Below the pieces are notes generated by a model, which did not search any database, was not told the DNA's origin, and was given only the letters and a program-made list of their open reading frames with translations. A program made the translations under genes and the position numbers. From contig JAHDXS010000002.1 in the NCBI GenBank assembly GCA_023384135.1, forward strand, positions 310,001 through 374,000: 64,000 nt of DNA, given 5' to 3'. Source of the stretch: Alphaproteobacteria bacterium. Its GTDB lineage: Bacteria > Pseudomonadota > Alphaproteobacteria > Micavibrionales > Micavibrionaceae. This document shows, piece by piece, positions 1 through 7,773 of the stretch (within the stretch, counting starts at the first letter, position 1; each line of letters opens with the position of its first letter).

Positions 1-15
1 AAAGGCGAAACCCGT

Positions 16-1200
16 ATGACCCTCAAACTGACACCGACCCTGAGCCGCTATCTGGCCCGTCATTACATCATCAACCTGCTGGTCCTGACCGGCGCGCTGA
101 TGACCGTGATCTATCTGTTCGATACGGTCGAACTGATCCGCCGGGCCAGCGACAATCCCGAAGTATCCCTCATCGCCATCCTGCAAATGAGCCTGCTCAA
201 ACTCCCCGAGGTCAGCCAGACCATGCTGCCCTTCGCCGTGCTGTTCAGCGCGATGTATACCTTCTGGCAGCTGACCCGCCGCTATGAGTTGATCGTGGTC
301 CGCGCCTCCGGCTTTTCCGTATGGCAGTTCCTGATGCCCCTGATTGCCGTCGCCGCCCTGTTTGGCATCCTCCAGATGACGGTCATCAACCCGGTCGGCT
401 CCGTCCTGATCCAGAAATATGAGCAGCTCCAGCACAAGCTGCTCAGCAAGGAGCGCAACGAGATCGCGATCTTTCAGGAAGGGCTCTGGCTGCGTCAGGC
501 CATCCTGATCGAGCCCGAAGCCCCCGCGCCGCAAGAACACGCGCAGCAGGACCCCGCGCAGCCCATCCCCTCGGAACCGGCGCTCGTTCCCGGCTACATC
601 ATATTCCACGCCGAAAAAATCAAACAGCCCGAATGGAAGCTCCAGAACATAACCGTGCTCTATTTCACCGAGGAAAACGACTTCCTCCAGCGTGTCCACG
701 CTCAGGAAGCCGTATTGGGCGAGACCAGCTGGCGCATGACGGTCGTACAGATCTATAGGGACAACGCGGTCGTGCCGGAAAATCTGGAGACCTTCGAATT
801 ACCGACCTCCCTGACCCGCGAGGATATCGAGGAGAGCTTCTCCTCCCGCGCCAGCATGTCCTTCTGGAAACTCCCCGGCTATATCACAACCCTGGAGGAA
901 ACCGGTTTCGACGCCGCCGCCTTGCGGGTTTATTACCATAATCTATTGTCCCAGCCCCTCATGTTCGCCGCCATGATCCTGCTGGCCGCGACCGTCTCCA
1001 TGCGCCCCCCAAGGATGCAGGGCAGCTTCCTCTTGATCGTCTTCGGGGTCTTTATCGGCTTTCTGGTCTTTTTCCTCTCCAGTTTCCTGCAGGCGCTGGG
1101 CACCTCCCGCCAGATCCCGGTCATAATGGCCGCTTGGGCGCCCGCCGCCATCTGTTTCCTGCTGGGCCTGAGCGCCATGCTCAACAAGGAAGACGGGTAA
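16..1200 (+). CDS. lptG: LPS export ABC transporter permease LptG (YjgP/YjgQ family)
   Basis: Inner-membrane permease of the Lpt machine, which extracts lipopolysaccharide from the inner membrane and passes it to the periplasmic Lpt bridge. The 394-residue protein has the family layout: an N-terminal transmembrane helix (about residues 18-38), two more (about 60-82 and 102-125), a periplasmic domain (about 130-300), then three C-terminal helices (about 310-390). Family length is about 360-390, so it is complete. Residues 160-190 hold a Pro/Ala/Gln-rich insertion that probably forms a periplasmic loop. ATG at 16 has AAAGGCG just upstream. LptF is usually the upstream neighbour and would lie outside the window. 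LptG rather than LptF is an inference from overall sequence. Confidence 0.88.
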   Translation: MTLKLTPTLSRYLARHYIINLLVLTGALMTVIYLFDTVELIRRASDNPEVSLIAILQMSLLKLPEVSQTMLPFAVLFSAMYTFWQLTRRYELIVVRASGFSVWQFLMPLIAVAALFGILQMTVINPVGSVLIQKYEQLQHKLLSKERNEIAIFQEGLWLRQAILIEPEAPAPQEHAQQDPAQPIPSEPALVPGYIIFHAEKIKQPEWKLQNITVLYFTEENDFLQRVHAQEAVLGETSWRMTVVQIYRDNAVVPENLETFELPTSLTREDIEESFSSRASMSFWKLPGYITTLEETGFDAAALRVYYHNLLSQPLMFAAMILLAATVSMRPPRMQGSFLLIVFGVFIGFLVFFLSSFLQALGTSRQIPVIMAAWAPAAICFLLGLSAMLNKEDG

Positions 1201-1402
1201 GCCCGCCACACCGTGGCAAAAATACGACTCTCCCCAACAAATCGCGTATAAATCCCGCCCGGCTATTGTCATGGCGCGGAGAATCAATAAAACTTTCGGA
1301 AAATAACATTTTAAGCCTTCCCGATTCTGCGTTAACTCATTAATAATTCCCGACTGTTATAAAGGTTGAGATTGTAAAACCACGTTGTCTTTGGGCGCTC
1401 CT

Positions 1403-2203
1403 ATGAAAAATACAAATGAAAAAGGGCAAGTTCTGTCCGCTCTGCGTAAATATGCCTTGGTCCTATGTTCCGGGCTGGCCTTGAGCGCCTGCGCCACCAA
1501 TGAAAATGCCCACATCGTCGAGGGCGATCTCGAAATTTACGACCCCTATGAGGGCTATAACCGCGCCATGTTCTCATTCAACGCGGGGTTCGACGACGTG
1601 GTGGTCAACCCGATCGTCAAGGGATACCGCTTCGTAGCCCCTCACCCGGTCCGCAAGGGCGTGCGCAACTTCCTGCGCAACATCAAATCCCCGGTCATTC
1701 TGGCCAACCAGCTCCTGCAGGGCGACCTTGAGGGCGCCAAGAACTGCGTGGTCCGCGCCGCGATCAACTCCACGGTCGGCCTGGGCGGCCTGATCGACCT
1801 CGCCGGCTATAACGGCATCGAATATGAGGGCGAGGATTTCGGCCAGACCTTGGCGGTCTGGGGCGTCCCGCACGGCCCCTATATGGTCGTCCCCTTCCTC
1901 GGCCCCTCCTCGGCCCGTGATTACTCCGGCTACTTCGTAGACGGCATGGCCGACCCGGTGCGCTGGTACCTGTTCAACGTCGATAAAGAGGCTCTGTTTT
2001 ACGGAAAACTGACCGCCGATTATCTGGACATCCGTGAATCCGTTTATGATACGCTCAAGGATATCCGCCAGAATTCCCTTGATCCGTATGCCGCGACCCG
2101 CAGCATTTACTTCCAGAGCCGCCGCGCACTGGTGGACGATGCAAAGGACGGCGCATTCGGCTCTCCCTCCATCCCCAATTACGATGAAGACGATCAGGAA
2201 TAA
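1403..2203 (+). CDS. mlaA: Outer-membrane lipoprotein MlaA (VacJ family)
   Basis: MlaA removes mislocalised phospholipids from the outer leaflet of the outer membrane and passes them to periplasmic MlaC. A signal peptide ends in a lipobox (Leu-Ser-Ala-Cys, about residues 27-30 from this start), so the mature protein is lipidated. The family core follows: a DPYEGYNR motif, then the MlaA domain with FGQTL, VWGVPHGPY and the ring-forming hydrophobic helices. A TTG at 1385 would add six residues. ATG 1403 is preferred because the signal peptide then starts with the usual charged segment. mlaC follows after about 115 bases on the same strand. The MlaFEDB ABC transporter genes are not in the window. 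Confidence 0.9.
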   Translation: MKNTNEKGQVLSALRKYALVLCSGLALSACATNENAHIVEGDLEIYDPYEGYNRAMFSFNAGFDDVVVNPIVKGYRFVAPHPVRKGVRNFLRNIKSPVILANQLLQGDLEGAKNCVVRAAINSTVGLGGLIDLAGYNGIEYEGEDFGQTLAVWGVPHGPYMVVPFLGPSSARDYSGYFVDGMADPVRWYLFNVDKEALFYGKLTADYLDIRESVYDTLKDIRQNSLDPYAATRSIYFQSRRALVDDAKDGAFGSPSIPNYDEDDQE

Positions 2204-2320
2204 GAAGGACTAAAACACCGTTTTTGACGTTTTTTCTTCCCTTCGCCCGCAGACTGTAATAAACCGGGCGCTTGGACGAATGAAGTGTTAGGACCGGAAA
2301 GTTTTAAGGAGTTGCTCAGC

Positions 2321-3010
2321 GTGAACCGTTTTTGTTCTGGATTAACCAAACCCGCCGTTTTGGCCGCTTTTGCCCTGACCGCCCTGTGTCCTGTTCCGGC
2401 CTCGGCCTTCTCGAATGTCGCCACCGCTCAGGAAGCGCCAGCGCCCCGCATCGCGATCCAGAAAATCAACGGCGAGGAAAACCAAGCCCTTCTGGACGGC
2501 GCCAAGGCCCTGATCGGCGATATCGCTGACCGCGGTATAGGGTTCCTGTCCGATACCTCCTTGTCCCAGGAAAAGCGCGAAGCCGAATTCCGGGATCTTC
2601 TGAACGACGCCTTCGACATGGAAACGATCGGCCGCTTTGCGCTGGGACGCTTCTGGAAAACCGCAACGCCGGTCCAGAAAAAGGAATACCAGAAACTTTT
2701 CAATGAACTGATCGTGCGCGTCTACACCGCCCGCTTTAAGGAATATGACGGCCAGAAACTCGAAGTGACAGGCGCCCGCAAGGACAGCGCGAACGATGAC
2801 GTCATCGTGCACACCACGATCATCCCCAAAAGGGGGCAGCAGAAATTCGTGGTTGAATGGCGCGTGCGCGGCAAGAATCAGAAATTCAAAGTCGTCGACA
2901 TCCTCGTCGAGGGCGTCAGCATGGCCCTCACCCAGCGCTCCGACTTCGCCTCTGTGATCCAGCGCGGCGGCGGCAACGTCGATATCCTGCTCGAACATCT
3001 GCGCAAATAA
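2321..3010 (+). CDS. mlaC: Periplasmic phospholipid-binding protein MlaC (Ttg2D family)
   Basis: MlaC carries phospholipid between the outer-membrane MlaA complex and the inner-membrane MlaFEDB transporter. From GTG 2321 the protein has a Sec signal peptide (hydrophobic core about residues 9-24). It then has the MlaC/toluene-tolerance domain with the conserved FRDLLNDAFDMETIGRFALG segment, the Tyr-rich helix around VYTARFKEYDG, and the C-terminal VDILVEGVSM. An AAGGAG ribosome site at 2306-2311, nine bases before GTG 2321, decides this start over an upstream in-frame GTG at 2285, which would bury the signal peptide. It probably shares a transcript with mlaA. Confidence 0.88.
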   Translation: MNRFCSGLTKPAVLAAFALTALCPVPASAFSNVATAQEAPAPRIAIQKINGEENQALLDGAKALIGDIADRGIGFLSDTSLSQEKREAEFRDLLNDAFDMETIGRFALGRFWKTATPVQKKEYQKLFNELIVRVYTARFKEYDGQKLEVTGARKDSANDDVIVHTTIIPKRGQQKFVVEWRVRGKNQKFKVVDILVEGVSMALTQRSDFASVIQRGGGNVDILLEHLRK

Positions 3011-3063
3011 CCTCAGAATTCCAAGGTTTTCAGCAAAAATGAGCCCGCGTCCAAGGCGATAGG

Positions 3064-3083
3064 CTTGTGCGCCGCAGCACAAG
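3064..3083 (+). repeat. Small hairpin downstream of mlaC
   Basis: CTTGTGC at 3064-3070 and GCACAAG at 3077-3083 form a perfect 7-bp inverted repeat with a 6-base loop. No T-run follows, so it is not a convincing intrinsic terminator. It could be an RNA 3'-end structure of the mla transcript. The rest of 3011-3192 is AT-rich and holds no recognisable gene. Confidence 0.35.
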
Positions 3084-3192
3084 AATCCCGCGCACGAAAT
3101 GAATAAATTGAAAAAAAAATGGACAGGATGTTTCAAGGTCATAATAATGAAAGCAACAGGGTGTGACATAAAAAAATAATAACGAGGTTTGA

Positions 3193-4428
3193 ATGGCAGA
3201 CGGGGATTCTTTTACGAATCAGGCACATCAAGACCCAAACAGCGGGCAACTCGCCCTGGCTCAGCAGCTTGAGCCGATGCCCCATCCCGAGCTGATCTTC
3301 GACTACGGCGACACGGCCGCCCCCGAAGTGGTCGAATCTCTGAAAAAAAACACCGATATCATCACGCGGGGCATCCAGGACCGCCTGGCGCACCTGAAAC
3401 CCGGTCAGAAAATCGTGGTCTGCGTTGGCGAACTGCATGAAAACGGGCACCATGTCGCCCTTCAAACCAACGTGATCCATGAGTTGACTGAAAGAGGAGT
3501 AAAGGTCGCCCTCGCGCTGGAATGGCCGCCGAACAATATTGATTTGCACGTGGACGAGATTTTCAAACCCGAAACGACGAACAAGGCGGGCGTGAAGGCG
3601 CTTCTGCAAGCGCCGTGGAACGCCAGCCTTCGCGACAAGCTCTCCGCCGATACCACACCGATCCGCACCGGCAACGCGCGCATCAGCCGGACGCTGCTGC
3701 ACCAGTACCTAGACAACCACAATATACCTGTGTTCTGCACGGACGCACCCCGGGACTGGAAGCTCTATCTTGAAAATAACCGCAGCCGGCAGGACCTCCT
3801 GACCTCAGACCCCGAGGTGGCGGAGGCCATCGAGGAGGCCTCCGAGATCCTCAGAGAGTTCGGAATCACCCCCCCGACGGAAGGCCCAATCGACTCGCTC
3901 GGCCAGATGGGAATGCTCACCCGCAATATGTATATGTTCAAGAAATCCGAAGAAATCTTCTGGGACAACCCGGATGTTGAGGTTCTGTTCATCGAGGCCG
4001 GACGCGCCCACGTCACCGGAAACCACGCGCTGATCCCCGAGCGCAGCTGGTACGAACACAGCCTGAACGCGATATTCGCAGCCCGCTCGCAGCATGTCTT
4101 TATGGGCGCGCCGCTCTATAAATCCGAACAGGACAAGCTGGACAACACCCCGGTGCAAGCCCTGAAAGACCCGCACACCCTCCATCTCGAATACACCGAC
4201 GCCTCCGGCTTCAGCTCGATCAGAGACCCGGAGGCCGATGACAGGGAGGTCGCGCTGATCCAGAGCCTCGCCCCCCACTTCCCCTATATCGGTGAAACCC
4301 TTGAAGGCCGCACGCCCAAGGAACTGTATGAGGCACGCTCGGATGAATTGCGCCTAACGCTGCGCGATCTGCGAGACAATAACGGCCTTCTCCTCACGGC
4401 CCCGGCGGAAGAATATACGCCGCACTAA
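3193..4428 (+). CDS. Cytosolic ChaN/EreA-like fold protein of unknown function
   Basis: 411-residue protein with no signal peptide or membrane segment. It carries motifs resembling the ChaN / erythromycin-esterase / TraB-Tiki superfamily: a GE-x-H motif (GELHENGHH, about residues 79-87), then a strand with an acidic residue (ALEWPP, about 108-113), and late in the domain EAGRAHVTG (about 268-276), which resembles the ChaN G-x-GH motif. In this superfamily the conserved Glu and His residues line a metal- or haem-binding or hydrolytic site, but no substrate can be assigned here. ChaN proteins are usually lipoproteins of about 280 residues, so this one is longer and lacks export signals. A GAGG site five bases before ATG 3193 supports the start. 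It is followed by a strong terminator, so it is likely monocistronic. Confidence 0.6.
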   Translation: MADGDSFTNQAHQDPNSGQLALAQQLEPMPHPELIFDYGDTAAPEVVESLKKNTDIITRGIQDRLAHLKPGQKIVVCVGELHENGHHVALQTNVIHELTERGVKVALALEWPPNNIDLHVDEIFKPETTNKAGVKALLQAPWNASLRDKLSADTTPIRTGNARISRTLLHQYLDNHNIPVFCTDAPRDWKLYLENNRSRQDLLTSDPEVAEAIEEASEILREFGITPPTEGPIDSLGQMGMLTRNMYMFKKSEEIFWDNPDVEVLFIEAGRAHVTGNHALIPERSWYEHSLNAIFAARSQHVFMGAPLYKSEQDKLDNTPVQALKDPHTLHLEYTDASGFSSIRDPEADDREVALIQSLAPHFPYIGETLEGRTPKELYEARSDELRLTLRDLRDNNGLLLTAPAEEYTPH

Positions 4429-4481
4429 AGCCCGCTAAGAACCCGCTCAGATGAATCTTGGAAGCCACGGCACAACAGAAT

Positions 4482-4504
4482 GCGGCCAAAAGGGCCGCTT
4501 TTTT
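4482..4504 (+). terminator. Intrinsic terminator after the ChaN/EreA-like gene
   Basis: GCGGCC (4482-4487), loop AAAAG, GGCCGC (4493-4498) and six Ts (4499-4504) form a standard intrinsic terminator on the + strand. It lies between convergent genes. On the - strand the hairpin is not followed by a T-run, so it should act mainly on the + strand gene. Confidence 0.8.
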
Positions 4505-4580
4505 GTAATGAGCAAAATAAAAGATGGCATGACGCATCCGCGAAACGTCAAAAAAACAAGAGAGATGTCGAAGAAGTAAA

Positions 4581-7500
4581 TTAGCGCGCAGGTCCGCCTG
4601 TACGCAGAATCGTATCGGTAACATCGCCGCCGCCCCAGCTGCTGCCGACGCCCCTGATGCTGCCCATCATTTCCATGAGCTGCGCACGCGTGATCTCGCC
4701 GGTCCGATACATCTTGCCCGCCAGCTCCCCGGCCGGGTCGCCCGAATTGTCCTTGAATGTGCTGACCGTTGCACCCATCCAGCGCAGGATCGCATTGGGA
4801 ACCTGATCGATCAGCTTGAAGTTACCGAGCGCCAGCATGTAGACGATGATTGCGTAAATAACCGTGAAAAAGAACTCGTCCAGAGGCCCGCGCAAGAAAT
4901 CAATCGTGCCCTGCGGCCCTGTAGGGTTGGAGTTGGGCAGGCTCGCGGTCGGCGCGGCAAGGTTCTGCTCGATATCATAACCCGTAGCGTTCATCACAAC
5001 GATATGGAAACTGTCGTTCAGGCCGTTAACCAAAGCCGTGAAAACTTGCAAACTCGCTATAAGCCCGAAAATCAGAAGTGTGGGCCGCAAGAAAATCTCG
5101 AACAGCAGGAAATACCCGTTCGTCGCCCACGGACCCGGCAAGCCCTCGCCATCGATCTTGATGTGCGCAACAGCCCACAGAGGCATGGCCACCATCGCTT
5201 CGAACACGCTCTTGACCCAGCCGCTAAACCCGAAGAAGAAGTATATGAAGGGAAGAAGCGGCAAAACATAATACAAAACGAAACCAATCGAAACGCCGAT
5301 CAACGCGATGCGGGCCGCGGTATCACCAAAAACCTTGGCCAACGGCCCCACGGCATCGTCGTCCACAATCTCCCCGATCCCCTGCCCGACGACACCGATC
5401 AGAAGGTTACGCAAGGCAGCATCGAGAATACCCTTGCCAAGTGAGCTCAAAAGCGCAAGCGGATGAACGTTCAGCGTCCGACCGTCAGCCGCCGGACCCT
5501 GCTGCATCCCTTCGAGAAGGTCATAAAGACCCTCCGTGCCGAAAATCATATTGATCGTATCAATAACGACGCTTCCGGTTCCGCGGGTTTGCGTGGAGCT
5601 TTGCACATCGCCCTGCCCCCACATCTTAAAGCCGGAGTAAAGCGCCGCAGCAATATACTGATCCCCCGGATTGGGCAGACTCGCCAGCCGCCCGTCGGCG
5701 AGCATGGGGTTGAACCGCTCCGCCCAGGAAGCATTGCTCTCCTCAACCTTGTGCTGCTTGGCGATCATCTCCATAAGCTCGGGATATTTAGTCGGACGCG
5801 GCAGGTTCTGAACCGCAGACATGAACATGCCGTTGACATTCGCGATCTGATGATACCAAAGCGCCGCCCCGGCCCAGCCCAGACGTCGGACCTCGATCGG
5901 CAAGGAAAAGTCGTATTTAAGGCGCATCTGCAGGATGAAGTTATACACATCCGGCGAGTTAATCGGCCGACCGGACCAACCGGCAACCCCCGTCCAGCCC
6001 GCGCCCGGAGGGCCGCCGGCGCTTGTCACCTGAAACTCCGGATCCGCAGGCTGCCACCAGAGGCCGGAAATCACAGCGCGATTGACGTTGTTATAGTAAT
6101 TGATATTACGGCGCACGAGATCGACGTTCCCCCAGCGCGTGACCGGAAATGCGGGAATCCAGGCCGTGAAATCCATGTCCACGCAAGACGAATCATGATC
6201 GTAAGGCAGGATCGACTTCAGCATGCAATGCGCCAACTCGTCGAAATAGGGGTCCTGATAGAAATACTGCTCCACCATTTCGTAATAAATTTCATTGACC
6301 CCGTTCATAGAGACGGGCAGGTCCCCGCCCCCAGGCTGAAACCCGTGGGGATCAATTTCAAAGTTGCCGATATTGGTGGCAAAACCGGTCGTCACAGGAT
6401 CGCCCACAGCAGGGTCAGGCATAGGCGCAACCAGATCGAACACAAGCTCGCCGCAGGTCGGCTTTACATAACCAAGCTCATTTTCATAAGCCCCCGCCTC
6501 GTTGGGATCGCCAGCCCCCCCGCCGCCGGGCGGATTGAAGTGCCCGAAGCGCATGACAACCTTACCGAAACGTGAGAAGCGAATAACCTCGTCGAAGAAA
6601 GGCAGGGGTCCAGGCTCGAAATAATAAAGCGCGTTACCATTACTGCCCGGAACCGTCGCCACGGCAAACCCGAGCGAGGCATCTGTAATTTCAGTATTAT
6701 TATCCCGGACAAGGAAAATGTTCAGATATCGGTCATCGGTCCGGTTATTCATAATCTGCTCGGCCATCATGCACATCCGCGCAACGAACAGAAACTGTGT
6801 CAATGTCGCCATCTCCGGCGCGTTCGGCATCGCGACCATCGTTTCCGCGCGGCCAAGCAAGGTATCGATATCCGGGTTGAGAAGTGCGGCAGGCAGAAAA
6901 ATACGGTCCCAGGCATTCGTCGCCATATTGGACCCGAATTTCGCAATGCCAAGCGTGATAAACTGTGCGGCGTTAATCCCGATATTATTGCCGCCTGCAA
7001 GGTTCATCGGCGCGATCAGGGCAAAAAACATGATCAAACGAGGAATGTACCAGGCCTTGTTGAGCCTTTGTCCGAAAGGTCGTCCGGACGTAATGCTCTC
7101 GCCGATAATCGCCACCACGTAATAAAGAATGACAACCATCGACAAAAACGCGATGCCAAGCGTATAGAAACCGAAAAACTGATGCAGGGCCAGATGGAAA
7201 GGCTGCGGGAAAGCCGCCGGCGTGGGCACGACGTTTCCATTAAGATCGACGCAGGCTACACCGGTCGAGTAGCACGATTCGAAAAACCCGCCGGCACCCG
7301 TAAAGTCCATGATACCGAACACCCGGTCCAGAACGATAAACGCGAGATCCTGTTCAGGCCCAAGCGGCGTTGTCAGAAAGGCATTGGTCCAGGTCGTCGC
7401 GAAAACCGGCAAGGCGACAAAAGACAGAACAACCAGACAGATCTGCATCACCAGCAGCACGATCCCGGCGATAATGGTGAAATGGATAATGACCTTGTCT

Positions 7501-7739
7501 ACGTTTTGCCGGTCGTAAACAAGGAACGCCGAGGCTTCCGCCACCACATGCCGCACGCCGTATTTGCCGTAATTGGCGGGCTTGAGGTAAGGGTGCCCTG
7601 CCGGAAGCAAACCGACATTGCGGTATATCACCGCGATCATCAGGGACAGTTGCGCAAAGCCGGAGGAAAACAACTCCCATACCCGGGGGAAAAGACCGGG
7701 GAGAAGAAAGTATCCGACTATTTTCCGCTTCCGTATCAT
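4581..7739 (-). CDS. DotA/TraY-like polytopic membrane protein, paralogue C (last of three)
   Basis: 1052 residues, related in sequence and layout to type IVB secretion DotA and conjugative TraY. N-terminal block: hydrophobic segment about 25-47, HPY-x-x-x-N-x-G motif (about 49-57), VVAEA (about 65-69), segment about 84-113, a DLAF-x-x-LD-x-x-FG motif (about 131-142), a Cys-bearing loop (FFESC, about 152-156), segment about 190-213, and PFGQR plus IPR (about 221-234). A large central soluble region follows. The C-terminal block has paired hydrophobic segments ending in a GW-x-K-x-x-FEAMVA motif, PLWA, a GYFLLFEIFLRP motif and a final helix before LIDQVPNAILRW. It ends the three-gene array, 34 bases after paralogue B. 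The central region has almost no similarity to B or A. Legionella DotA has a similar size. Role in secretion is inferred. Confidence 0.75.
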   Translation of the reverse strand: MIRKRKIVGYFLLPGLFPRVWELFSSGFAQLSLMIAVIYRNVGLLPAGHPYLKPANYGKYGVRHVVAEASAFLVYDRQNVDKVIIHFTIIAGIVLLVMQICLVVLSFVALPVFATTWTNAFLTTPLGPEQDLAFIVLDRVFGIMDFTGAGGFFESCYSTGVACVDLNGNVVPTPAAFPQPFHLALHQFFGFYTLGIAFLSMVVILYYVVAIIGESITSGRPFGQRLNKAWYIPRLIMFFALIAPMNLAGGNNIGINAAQFITLGIAKFGSNMATNAWDRIFLPAALLNPDIDTLLGRAETMVAMPNAPEMATLTQFLFVARMCMMAEQIMNNRTDDRYLNIFLVRDNNTEITDASLGFAVATVPGSNGNALYYFEPGPLPFFDEVIRFSRFGKVVMRFGHFNPPGGGGAGDPNEAGAYENELGYVKPTCGELVFDLVAPMPDPAVGDPVTTGFATNIGNFEIDPHGFQPGGGDLPVSMNGVNEIYYEMVEQYFYQDPYFDELAHCMLKSILPYDHDSSCVDMDFTAWIPAFPVTRWGNVDLVRRNINYYNNVNRAVISGLWWQPADPEFQVTSAGGPPGAGWTGVAGWSGRPINSPDVYNFILQMRLKYDFSLPIEVRRLGWAGAALWYHQIANVNGMFMSAVQNLPRPTKYPELMEMIAKQHKVEESNASWAERFNPMLADGRLASLPNPGDQYIAAALYSGFKMWGQGDVQSSTQTRGTGSVVIDTINMIFGTEGLYDLLEGMQQGPAADGRTLNVHPLALLSSLGKGILDAALRNLLIGVVGQGIGEIVDDDAVGPLAKVFGDTAARIALIGVSIGFVLYYVLPLLPFIYFFFGFSGWVKSVFEAMVAMPLWAVAHIKIDGEGLPGPWATNGYFLLFEIFLRPTLLIFGLIASLQVFTALVNGLNDSFHIVVMNATGYDIEQNLAAPTASLPNSNPTGPQGTIDFLRGPLDEFFFTVIYAIIVYMLALGNFKLIDQVPNAILRWMGATVSTFKDNSGDPAGELAGKMYRTGEITRAQLMEMMGSIRGVGSSWGGGDVTDTILRTGGPAR

Positions 7740-7773
7740 TCAGACCATGCCCCGCTTCGCGGCCACAAAAACA

